NCBI RefSeq assembly: GCF_044068625.1
Contig: NZ_JBIPKH010000010.1
Span: 35,921 to 99,920 of the forward strand
Length of the DNA: 64,000 nucleotides
Origin: Desulfurivibrio sp044068625
Lineage (GTDB): Bacteria; Desulfobacterota; Desulfobulbia; Desulfobulbales; Desulfurivibrionaceae
Direction of reading: 5' to 3'
Shown here: positions 15,763 through 24,700 of the stretch, in pieces
How positions within the stretch are numbered: position 1 is the first letter of the stretch
Layout of the letters: each line of letters opens with the position of its first letter
Notes under the pieces: model-generated
Told to the model about the DNA's origin: nothing
Databases searched by the model: none
What the model saw: only the letters and a program-made list of their open reading frames with translations
Program-made: the position numbers and the translations under genes

Positions 15763-17364
15763 ATGATCCGTCCCACCCTCCGGCTGGCCGCCCTTCTCCT
15801 GCTGCTGCTCCTGCTGCTGCCGGCCGGCCCGGCCCACGCCCAGCTCGAGGAGCTCCGGATCGCCGACAGCCGGGGCGACTGGGGGCCCCCCAGCCCCTAT
15901 CTCCACTACCCCCGGGGGCCCGGCTATATCCGGATGAGCTGGCTCTTCGACACCCTGATCTGGAAGGACCGGGAGGGGTTTATTCCCGCCCTGGCCGACT
16001 CCTGGGAGTTCAATCCGCAGGAACTCAGTTATACCTTCAACCTCAACCCCAAGGCCAAATGGCACGACGGCCGGCCGCTGACCGCCGCCGACGTGGCCTT
16101 CACCATCGAACTGTTCCAACGCCACCCCTACCATTGGGTCAATGTCGAGCATATCGACCACAGCGAGGTCAGGGGCCCCCATCAGGTGGTGATCCGGCTG
16201 CAAAAACCCTACGCCCCCTTTCTGGCCGACGTGGCGGGCACCATGCCGATCCTGCCCGAGCATATCTGGCGGGAGGTGGCCGATCCCAGCGCTTTGCGGA
16301 CGCCCGAGGCCTTTATCGGCAGCGGCCCTTATCGCCTGGGCGACTACAACCCCACCCAGGGCAGCTACCTCTACCTGGCCTTTGCCGACCACCACCAGGG
16401 GGCGCCCAAGGCCCGGCGCCTGATCTACCTCCGCAGCGGCCAGCCCCTGGTTTCCCTGGGCAACCGCCAGGCGGACCTGGCCCAGATCAGCCCCGAGATG
16501 GTGACTCCCCTGCAAAACCAGGGTTTCACGGTGATCCGGGATGAACGGGGCTGGAACAAGAAGTTGATGATCAACCATCAGCGGCCCCCCTTCAACGATC
16601 GCCGCTTCCGCCAGGCCCTGGCCCACGCCATCGACCGCCGGGAGCTCATCGCCAAGTCCCAGCGCGGTCATGGTCGCCCCGCTTCCTACGGGCTGCTCTC
16701 TCAAGACCATCCCTGTTACAACCCCGAGCTGCCCGATTATCCCCCTGACCCGGAGCGGGTCCGCGCCCTGCTGGCCGAACTGGGTTTCAGCCCCGACGCA
16801 AATGGCTTTTTCCAGCACCAGGACCGGCCGTTGCAGGTTGAACTGCTGGTTTCCAACATCACCGCCAGCGGCCAGAGCGCCCCCGACCGGGACGGCGAGG
16901 TGGTCAAGATGCAACTGGAGCGGGCGGGGATCAAGGTAGCCCTGATCAACCTGGAACAGGCCACCACCGACCAGCGGGTGAAAAGCTGGAACTTCGACCT
17001 GGCCCTCTCCGGCCATGGCGGCATCGGCGGCGATGCCAGGATACTCAACGAGATGATCTCCGCCAAGTACGGCGCCGGCTCGGTGAACAGCGCCCGCTTT
17101 GACCAGAACCCGGAGCTCAACCGCCTGCTGGATCAGCAGCTGCTGGCCATGGACCCCGAGGAGCGGCGCCGAATCGTGGGGCGGATTCAAGAACTCCACG
17201 CCCGGGAGCTGCCGGCGATCCCCCTCTACTATCCCGACTCCTACTCCGCCTACCATCCCGCTCCCGGCATCGCCTGGTTCTATACCCGGGGCGGAATCGG
17301 CAAGGGAATTCCCATCGCCCAGAACAAGGTTGCCCTGCTCAACGGGCCCCCCCCGGCCCCGTGA
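15763..17364 (+). CDS. Dpp/Nik-type ABC transporter substrate-binding protein
   Basis: The 533-residue protein has a signal peptide (residues 1-26, ending PAHAQ) and a solute-binding family 5 fold: KWHDGRPLTAADVAFT near residue 100, YAPFLADVAGTMPILPEHIW near 148, GSGPYRLGDYNPTQ near 185 and FNDRRFRQALAHAIDR near 277. The family binds di- or oligopeptides, nickel or metal-chelates in the periplasm. No lipobox Cys is seen, so it is probably soluble. It is followed by two permeases and a fused ATPase with GTGA overlaps, so the operon is complete. Confidence 0.9.
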   Translation: MIRPTLRLAALLLLLLLLLPAGPAHAQLEELRIADSRGDWGPPSPYLHYPRGPGYIRMSWLFDTLIWKDREGFIPALADSWEFNPQELSYTFNLNPKAKWHDGRPLTAADVAFTIELFQRHPYHWVNVEHIDHSEVRGPHQVVIRLQKPYAPFLADVAGTMPILPEHIWREVADPSALRTPEAFIGSGPYRLGDYNPTQGSYLYLAFADHHQGAPKARRLIYLRSGQPLVSLGNRQADLAQISPEMVTPLQNQGFTVIRDERGWNKKLMINHQRPPFNDRRFRQALAHAIDRRELIAKSQRGHGRPASYGLLSQDHPCYNPELPDYPPDPERVRALLAELGFSPDANGFFQHQDRPLQVELLVSNITASGQSAPDRDGEVVKMQLERAGIKVALINLEQATTDQRVKSWNFDLALSGHGGIGGDARILNEMISAKYGAGSVNSARFDQNPELNRLLDQQLLAMDPEERRRIVGRIQELHARELPAIPLYYPDSYSAYHPAPGIAWFYTRGGIGKGIPIAQNKVALLNGPPPAP

Positions 17365-18323
17365 AGCATCCCCACCGCTTAGGCTATCTGCTGGCCGCCC
17401 TGCTGCTGATCTACGCCGCCTACCGCCTGCCGGGGCTGCTGCCCGGGGATTATGTCACCGCCATGTACGCCGACTCCCACGTCAGCCTGAGCGTCGAGGA
17501 GGAGCGGGCCCTGCGGGAACGCTATGACGATAACGCCGGTTTTCCCGGCTACCTGGGGCGGCTGGCCACCCTGGAGTGGGGCTACTCCCTGGGCCACCAC
17601 GCTCCGGTTTCCGGCCTGATCCTCACCGCCCTGCCCTGGACCCTGTTGCTGATGGGTTCCGCCCACCTGCTCAGCACCATCCTGGGTTTTATCGCCGGGG
17701 TGGAGGCGGCCTGGCGGCGGGGGGGCAAGCTGGAAAAAGCCGGGGTGGGCGGGATGACCATCCTCCAGGGGGTGCCGGAGATCGGCAGCGGGGTGCTGCT
17801 GCTGATGCTCTTCTCCTATAAGCTGGGCTGGCTGCCGGCGGCGGGGGGAATGACCCTTTACGCCGAGCTGGGGCCGGGGGCCCGGCTGCTGGACCTGCTC
17901 CGCCACCTGACCCTGCCCCTGCTCACCCTGATGCTGGCCTACTTCCCCGGTAACTTCCTGCTGGCCCGGGCCAGCATGGTGCTGGTGCTCAGGCAGCCCT
18001 TTCTGGAAACCGCCCGGGCCAAGGGGCTGCCTCCCGCGCGAATCCGCTATCACCATGGGGCCCGCAACGTGCTGCTGCCCATGGCCACCCGCTTCGGCTT
18101 GCGGCTGGCCTTCATGATCACCGGGGCCCTGGTGGTGGAAACCATCTTCGCCTATCCCGGCCTGGGCACCCTGCTCTTCAACGCCATCGCCATGCGTGAC
18201 CTGCCCCTGGTCCAGGGGATCGTCCTCTTCTCCGCCCTGGCGGTACTGGGGGTCAATCTGGCCCTGGACCTGCTTTACGGCCGCCTGGACCCGCGAACCC
18301 AAAGGGTGGGCCATGTCCGCTGA
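17361..18323 (+). CDS. DppB-like ABC transporter permease
   Basis: The gene starts with GTG overlapping the binding-protein stop. The 320-residue protein has six hydrophobic segments and a BPD_transp_1 domain; the EAA-type cytoplasmic loop is the LETARAKGLPPARIRYHHGARN region near residue 215. It forms the inner-membrane channel with the next gene. The N-terminal periplasmic segment (SHVSLSVEEERALRERY) resembles other DppB/OppB proteins. The substrate is undetermined. Confidence 0.9.
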   Translation: MKHPHRLGYLLAALLLIYAAYRLPGLLPGDYVTAMYADSHVSLSVEEERALRERYDDNAGFPGYLGRLATLEWGYSLGHHAPVSGLILTALPWTLLLMGSAHLLSTILGFIAGVEAAWRRGGKLEKAGVGGMTILQGVPEIGSGVLLLMLFSYKLGWLPAAGGMTLYAELGPGARLLDLLRHLTLPLLTLMLAYFPGNFLLARASMVLVLRQPFLETARAKGLPPARIRYHHGARNVLLPMATRFGLRLAFMITGALVVETIFAYPGLGTLLFNAIAMRDLPLVQGIVLFSALAVLGVNLALDLLYGRLDPRTQRVGHVR

Positions 18324-19149
18324 TCTCAGGCGCCTGACGGCCGACCCCTGGTTTGTGCTCGGCGGCGGGTTGGCCCTGCTGCTGGCCCTGCTGCTGTTAT
18401 TGGCCCCCTGGCTCAGGGCCCACGACCCCCACGACATGAGCTTTACCCCCCTGACTCCCCCCTCGGCGGCCCACTGGCTGGGGGTCAATGACGGCGGCAT
18501 GGATATCTGGGCCGAACTGCTGACCGGACTGGGCAACACCCTGGCCTTCGGCCTGATCACCAGCCTGCTGGGCCTGACCCTGGCGGTGACCATCGGCCTG
18601 ACCAGCGCCTGGTTCCGGGGCCTTACCGACGCCCTGCTGATGCGGCTGGCCGATCTGCTGCTGGCCATTCCAGCGGTGATGATCCTGATTCTGCTGGCCA
18701 CCTTCTTCCAACCCGGTCCGGCCCCCCTGGCCCTGGTTCTGGCCCTGCTGGCCTGGCCCTCGGGGGCCAAGGTGATCCGGGCCCAGGCCCTGACCCTCCA
18801 GGGACGGGGTCATCTGCTGGCCGCCCGCCAGATGGGAGCCGGCAGCCCCTACATCATCGGTCGCCACCTGCTGCCGGAACTTTTTCCCCTCTATCTGATC
18901 AGCCTGGCCGCCCTGGTGCGGATGGCGGTCTTCATGGAGGCCTCCCTGAGTTTCCTGGGACTTTTTGATCCCGGCCGCAAATCCCTGGGGATGATGATCC
19001 GCCAGGCCCTGAACTATTACTATCTGGAGGTCTGGTGGCACTGGCTGCTCCCTCCCATCCTCCTGCTGACCCTGCTGGTGATGGCCTTTACCTTCCTGGC
19101 GGTGAGCCTGGAGAAACTTTTCGATCCACGCTTGAGGGGAGTCTGGTGA
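18313..19149 (+). CDS. DppC-like ABC transporter permease
   Basis: The start ATG at 18313 overlaps the end of the dppB-like gene by 11 nt; the frame is open further upstream but that part is antisense-like. The 278-residue protein has an N-terminal membrane segment, the DppC-type HWLGVNDGGMDIWAELLTG motif near residue 55-72, and the EAA loop LAARQMGAGSPYIIGRHLLPE near 175. It has six predicted membrane spans. It pairs with the preceding permease and the downstream ATPase. Confidence 0.9.
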   Translation: MSADLRRLTADPWFVLGGGLALLLALLLLLAPWLRAHDPHDMSFTPLTPPSAAHWLGVNDGGMDIWAELLTGLGNTLAFGLITSLLGLTLAVTIGLTSAWFRGLTDALLMRLADLLLAIPAVMILILLATFFQPGPAPLALVLALLAWPSGAKVIRAQALTLQGRGHLLAARQMGAGSPYIIGRHLLPELFPLYLISLAALVRMAVFMEASLSFLGLFDPGRKSLGMMIRQALNYYYLEVWWHWLLPPILLLTLLVMAFTFLAVSLEKLFDPRLRGVW

Positions 19150-20933
19150 ACCTGACCATCCATGATTTAAACGTAACCTATCAGAGCGGCGGCCATCGCC
19201 TGACCGCCCTGGAAGAGGTATCGCTGCGACTAACCCCCGGCCGAATCACCGGTCTGGTAGGGGAATCGGGCTCGGGCAAAACCTCTTTGGGCAAGGCCCT
19301 GCTGGGGTTACTGCCGGAAAACGCCGATTTTTCCGGCAGCATCCGCCTGGGAGAACTGGAGTTGGTGGGGGCCGACGAGGAGCGACTCAACGCCATCCGC
19401 TGGCAACGGATCGCCCGGGTGCCGCAAAACGGAGCGGCCAGCCTCAATCCCGTCCACCGCCTGGGCAAACAGGTGGCGGAACCACTGCTGGCCCACCGGG
19501 GCCTGAGCTGGAAGGAGACCGGGGAGAGGGTGGCGGCGGCCCTGGCCCGGGTGGGGCTGAGCCCCGAACTGGCCCGGCGCTTCCCCCACGAGATCAGCGG
19601 CGGCGAGCTGCAACGGGCCATGCTGGCCATGGCCCTGATTCTGGAGCCGGAGTTTGTGATCCTGGATGAACCCACCGCCGCCCTGGACGCCGTCAACAAG
19701 GGGCTGATCGGGGAACTGATCCGCCATTGCGCCGAGCGGGGCGCCGGGGTGCTGCTGATCAGCCATGATCTGCAACTGGTGAACCAACTGGCCGACGAGC
19801 TGGCGGTCCTCTACCTGGGCCAGGTGATGGAGACCATGCCCGGACCCGATCTGCTGACCGACCCCCGCCACCCTTACACCCTGGCCCTGGCCCGCTCCTA
19901 TCCCGGACGCGACACCCACCGCGATCTGGGGGGCATCCGCGGCGACGCCCTCTATCGGGTGATCCATCGCCACCGCGAACCGGGCAGCGCCACTCCCCAC
20001 GACCACGCCCACCTGGTGGGCAGCGCCACCTCCCACGCCGATTGCCATCTCCCGGCCCGGGGCTGTCTCTTCCAAACCCGCTGCACCCAGGCGGTGGCGG
20101 CCTGCGCCCGGGAGGAGGTAACCCTCCGGGGGGCGGGAGAACATCAGGTGCGCTGCCTGCGGGGGGGGATTGCCGTCGAGCTGGAATTGCGGGGGATCTG
20201 CAAAAGTTACGGCCAGGTGGCGGCCTTGCACCCCACCGACCTGAGCCTGCGGGCCGGGGAGACCTACTGCCTGGTGGGGGAATCGGGTTCGGGCAAGAGT
20301 ACTTTGGCCCTGCTGGCCACCGGCCTGCTGGAGCCGGACCGGGGCCGCCGGATTTTTCAGGGCCGGGAGCTGACCCGGTGGCTCAAGGAAGATCGCCGGG
20401 GCCTGGCCCGGCGGATCGGCCTGATCCAGCAGCACCCGGCCCGGGCGGTGAGCCATCGCTTGACGGTGGCGGAGATCGTGGCCGAACCGCTCAGGCTGCA
20501 AAGGCCGGAGTTGAACCCGGCGGAGCGGCAACAACTGGTGGAGGGGGCCCTGCGGGACGTCCATCTCACCGCCGAACCGGAGTTCCTCACCCGCTACCCC
20601 CACGAACTCAATCTGGGGGCCCTGCAGCGGGTCTGCATCGCCCGGGCCCTGGTGGGCAACCCGGAACTGCTGGTGGCCGACGAGCCCACCAGCGCCCTGG
20701 ACCCCGGCGTTCAGGCCAAGGTGCTGAAACTGCTGCTTGATCTCCAGATCGAGCGGGGGCTGACCATGCTCTTTATTACCCACGATCTGGGGCTGGCCCG
20801 CAAGATCGCCGACCGGATCGGGGTGATGCGGGCCGGGCGCCTGGTGGAAGAGGGGCCGGCGGCCCGGCTGCTCAACCACCCGACTGATCCCTACACCCGC
20901 CGCCTCTGGCAATGTGGGGCCGGCAACGAGTAG
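19146..20933 (+). CDS. Fused DppD-DppF dual ATPase of the ABC importer
   Basis: I place the start at the GTG at 19146, which forms a GTGA overlap with the permease stop. The 595-residue protein contains two complete ATPase domains. The first has Walker A GESGSGKTSLGKAL (residue ~40), the signature ISGGELQRAML and Walker B FVILDEPTAALD. The second has GESGSGKSTLALL (residue ~378), a degenerate signature LNLGALQRVCIARAL, and LVADEPTSALDPG. The linker (about 270-330) carries a His-rich stretch, RHREPGSATPHDHAHLVG and more, before the usual oligo_HPY Cys motif GCLFQTRC. The extra His residues suggest metal contact. LGALQ in place of SGGxxQ is unusual. Confidence 0.9.
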   Translation: MNLTIHDLNVTYQSGGHRLTALEEVSLRLTPGRITGLVGESGSGKTSLGKALLGLLPENADFSGSIRLGELELVGADEERLNAIRWQRIARVPQNGAASLNPVHRLGKQVAEPLLAHRGLSWKETGERVAAALARVGLSPELARRFPHEISGGELQRAMLAMALILEPEFVILDEPTAALDAVNKGLIGELIRHCAERGAGVLLISHDLQLVNQLADELAVLYLGQVMETMPGPDLLTDPRHPYTLALARSYPGRDTHRDLGGIRGDALYRVIHRHREPGSATPHDHAHLVGSATSHADCHLPARGCLFQTRCTQAVAACAREEVTLRGAGEHQVRCLRGGIAVELELRGICKSYGQVAALHPTDLSLRAGETYCLVGESGSGKSTLALLATGLLEPDRGRRIFQGRELTRWLKEDRRGLARRIGLIQQHPARAVSHRLTVAEIVAEPLRLQRPELNPAERQQLVEGALRDVHLTAEPEFLTRYPHELNLGALQRVCIARALVGNPELLVADEPTSALDPGVQAKVLKLLLDLQIERGLTMLFITHDLGLARKIADRIGVMRAGRLVEEGPAARLLNHPTDPYTRRLWQCGAGNE

Positions 20934-20942
20934 CGATCCCGT

Positions 20943-21611
20943 TTACTTCCGGTGCATCGGCAGGCTCAGGGCCTTTTTGGGGCAGTTGACCACGCAGTTT
21001 TCACAGCGCATGCACTCCAGGCTGGGCACCGCCCCCTGTTCCTTGTAGGCCCCGGGGTAGGTCTGGATCGGGCAGACCTTCCGGCACAGGCCGCACTCCT
21101 TGCAATCCGCCGAGACCTGCAACAGGTTGGTTTTAGGCGCCAGCACCCCCTGCATGGAGGCCATGGGGCAGAAGTTGCACCAGGAGCGGGGCTTGAAATA
21201 GAGGCCGAAGGCGATGGCAATGGTGGTGGCCACCGTCCACATCATCACAAAGACCGCCCCGATTTTGGCCGGGTCGCCGCCGGACATCACTAAACGGCTG
21301 GTCATCAGCCCCATCAAAGCCGCGAAGAAGAGCCAGCGAAACCAGCTTTTCTTGAACAGCTCCGGCATCTCCCGCCCCAGGCTGATCCTGGCGATGACCC
21401 GCTCGTGGAAGGCCCCCATGGCGCAGAGCCAGCCGCAGTACCAGCGGCCCCAGAAAAAGGTCAGCCCGATCATGGTGATCATCATCGCCAGGGCCAGATA
21501 GCCCAGGTAGGGATAGAAGTAGCCCCCGATGATCACCAGCGGCACCAGGGGGGCCAAAAAATATTGGATGGTCCTGCGAGAAGCCTTTTCCCGTATCTTT
21601 TTCATCTCCAA
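20943..21611 (-). CDS. NapH/CcoG-like polyferredoxin membrane protein
   Basis: The 222-residue protein has four membrane segments and the Fer4_5 motif GRWYCGWLCAMGA near residue 51 with a second CNFCPM near 145. A C-terminal pair of 4Fe-4S clusters follows: CKECGLCRKVCP near 170 and CMRCENCVVNCP near 200. Such proteins pass electrons from the quinone pool or scaffold metal maturation. The start is a TTG at 21611 or the ATG at 21605. It is isolated on the minus strand after the ABC operon, and no partner reductase is adjacent. Confidence 0.85.
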   Translation of the reverse strand: MEMKKIREKASRRTIQYFLAPLVPLVIIGGYFYPYLGYLALAMMITMIGLTFFWGRWYCGWLCAMGAFHERVIARISLGREMPELFKKSWFRWLFFAALMGLMTSRLVMSGGDPAKIGAVFVMMWTVATTIAIAFGLYFKPRSWCNFCPMASMQGVLAPKTNLLQVSADCKECGLCRKVCPIQTYPGAYKEQGAVPSLECMRCENCVVNCPKKALSLPMHRK

Positions 21612-21623
21612 CCGCCTTGCGCA

Positions 21624-21658
21624 AATGGTTAAGCAATAAAGTAATTCACTAAACCATT
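21624..21658. promoter_or_regulatory. Inverted repeat upstream of the polyferredoxin gene
   Basis: AATGGTT (21624-21630) and AACCATT (21652-21658) form a 7-bp inverted repeat in an AT-rich stretch just upstream of the polyferredoxin start. It may be an operator. No convincing promoter hexamers were found with it. Confidence 0.3.
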
Positions 21659-21713
21659 AAATAACATGACGGGAGGATTTTGTCAAGGAACAGGAGCGGT
21701 CGCCGGGGCCTCT

Positions 21714-24700
21714 TTAATCTTCGATTCGGATCGCCCGGCGATTGAGCAGGGAGCCGTCCAGCCGATAGAGCTCGGTGATGGCCCGGCGATGGGCGATGAT
21801 GGCGTCAACCTCGGCCAACTGGCTTTCCAGCAGGTCCCGCTGGGCCTGGGCCACGGCCAGGGCGGTGCCCCGCCCCACCTCGAACTTGACCTGCTCCACC
21901 CGCAGCACCTTCTCCTGCAGGCGGCGGCGCTCGGTCGAGGCGAAGATCTGGGCGTAGGCCCGGTTGGCCTCCAGGTGAGCCTTGTGAACGTCGGCCACCA
22001 CCAGTTGGGCCAGGTTGGCCAAAGCGGCCCGGGCCTGGGCCTGGCTGGCCCGGGCTCGGCTGTCGGCGGCGCCGGCGGCCCGATTCCCCCCCAGATTGAG
22101 ATTGAAGCGCAACCCCAGGCTGCCGGCATACCCTGAACCCTCGCCGATATCGGACCAGGATGAGCCGAAGCTGTCGGCATATCCGGTTTTGCCCAAGGAG
22201 AGGAAGAGATCCAGCCGGGGCAGCAGGCCGTTGCGGGTCTGGACGATATCCAGCTCTCCCCGTTTAAGACGCAGCCGGGCCTCCTCCAGGTCGGGCCGCG
22301 AGATAACGGCCAGGGCGACATGGTCGGCCACCGGGTCGGGTTGCAGCTCCAGCCGCCGGGGCTGGTCTTGGGGCACCACCATGATCGACCAGTTATCGCC
22401 GCCCCCCCCGGCCGCCGCCGGCTGGGGATTAAGCAACCGCAACAGGTCGATCCGGGCCTGGTCCCGGCGGCTTTCACCGTCGATCAGGCTCTGGCGGCGA
22501 AAGGCCAGTTCGGCCTCGGCCGCCGCCACCTCGATCTCCGGGACGGTGCCCACCTCGATCCGGCGTTGGACATCCCGCAACTGGGCCTCGGCCACCCGCA
22601 GGGATTCCTGGAAGATGGCGATCCGGCTCTGGGCCAGCACCAGATTCCAATAACTGTTCTCCACCTCCGCCACCAGGGCCTCGGTGAACCCCCGCAACTC
22701 GTAAAGGGAGGCCAGACTCTCCAGTTCGGCCCGGCGAATGCCGGCCAGGTTGGCCTCCCGGCTGCCCCCCCGCAACAGGGCCTGGGTCAGGGTCAGGTAG
22801 GCCCCCGCCCGCTGCTGGTAGCTTCCCCCCGCCACCGGCTCGCGCCGCTGCTGCTCCAGGGCCAGCTCCAGGGCGGTGCCGCCGCTCAGCTCCCGCTCCA
22901 GCCCCAGGCGGTAGTTCTCGCCCTCACTGGTGAGATAATCATCACCCAGGCGGCTTTTTTCACGACTGGCGGTGGCTTCGGCAAAGAGGGCGGGATCGAA
23001 CACCGCCCGCTCCTGCTCGACGAAGGTGCCGGCGATCAGCGGCTGGTAAAGCTGGACCCCCAGGGCCCGATTGTTGCGCAGGGCCAGAAAAACCGCCTCC
23101 TCCACCGTCAACGGCAACCGCCCCTGGGCGTCGGGCGCCGGCAGAACGATTTCGGCCCGGGGCCGGGGAAGATAGCGCTCGATATCGGGCTCCCCGGCCG
23201 CCGCCGGAACGGGGGCGGCCAGCAGCAGAACCGGCAGGGCCAGGGCGACCAGCGCCGCCGCCCCCGCTTGGCCGGCGCCCCCCGCTCCCGTTGCCCCCGT
23301 TGGCCCGGAACGGGCGTAAAAGAGGGAGTAGAGTACCGGAATCAGCAGCAGGGTGATAAAGGCGGAGCTGAGCAGGCCGCCCACCACCGCCCGGGCCATG
23401 GGGGCCTGCTGCTCACTGCCCTCCCCCATCCCCAGGGCCAGGGGCAGCATGGCAAAGGTGGTGGTCAAGGTGGTCATCAGAATCGGGCGTAAACGGCGGC
23501 GACCCGCTTCCATGGCGGCTTCGTAGGCCGACCACCCTTCGCCGCGCCGCAGCCGGGAAGCCTGGTCGACAATGAGAATGGCGTTATTGACCACAATTCC
23601 CACCAGCATGATTCCTCCAATATAAGAGTTGGCGTTCAGGGTGGTGCCGGTGAACAGCAGCATGGTCACCACCCCGATCAGGGCCATGGGCACCGAAAAC
23701 ATCACGATCAGGGGGTCGCGCAACGATTCATAGAGGCTGGCCATCACCATATAGACCAGAATAACCGCCAGCAGCAAGCCCAGGGCCATCTCGCTGAACG
23801 CCTTCTCCTGCTGCTCGTAGTCGCCACCGAAGGTGATATCGATGCCCCGGGGCACCGGAATCTCCGCCAGTTTGGCCCGGACATCGGCCACCACCGAGCC
23901 CATGTCGCGGCCGCTGAGGTTGCCCTGGATGCGGCTGATCCGCTGCTGATCCTGACGCTCGATGGTCAGCGGCCCCTCGGCCCGCTCCACCATTACCACA
24001 TTGCGCAGGGCCACGAACTCCCCCAGGTCGTTGCGGACGGTGATATTCAAAATATCGTCGAAATCCAACTGCTCGGCATCCTTGAGGCGCATGAAGATCC
24101 GGTACTCGTTGCCGCCGTCCCGGAACTGGCCGGCGGTGGAACCGGCCATGGCGGTCTCGATGGTCCGGGCGATTCCGGCCACCGACAGGCCGAGATCGGC
24201 GGCCCGTTGGCGATCGATCCGCAACAGCTCCAGGGGCACCCCGCCCTCCCGACTCAGGCGGAGATCGGTGATCCCCTCCACCTCCACGATGGCGTCCCGC
24301 ACCTGGCGGGCCATGCGATCGAGCAGATCAAGCTCGAAACCACGCACCTCGATACTCAGCCGTTCATCCTCGCCCCCGGCCGCCAGGCGCAGAATAAAGA
24401 GGCCACCGCTGCGGGTGGTGACCCGGGCGCCGGGAATCGCCTGCAACAGGGGGCGCAGGGCGGCGGCGATCTCCTCGCTGGAACGCTGCCGCTCCCGGGC
24501 CGGCACCAGGGCCAGCCGAATGTCGGCGTTGGCCGGGGCTCCGGTACGAAAAGAGGTGCCACCGATCTGGACCACCGAAGAGCGGGTTTCAGGCACCGCC
24601 GGCAGCACGATCCGCTCCACCTCCCGCACCTTGCGGTCCAGCAGGGCCAGTTGGGTGCCGGTCTCCATCTCCACCGCGATCCGCACCTGGCCCTCGTCGG

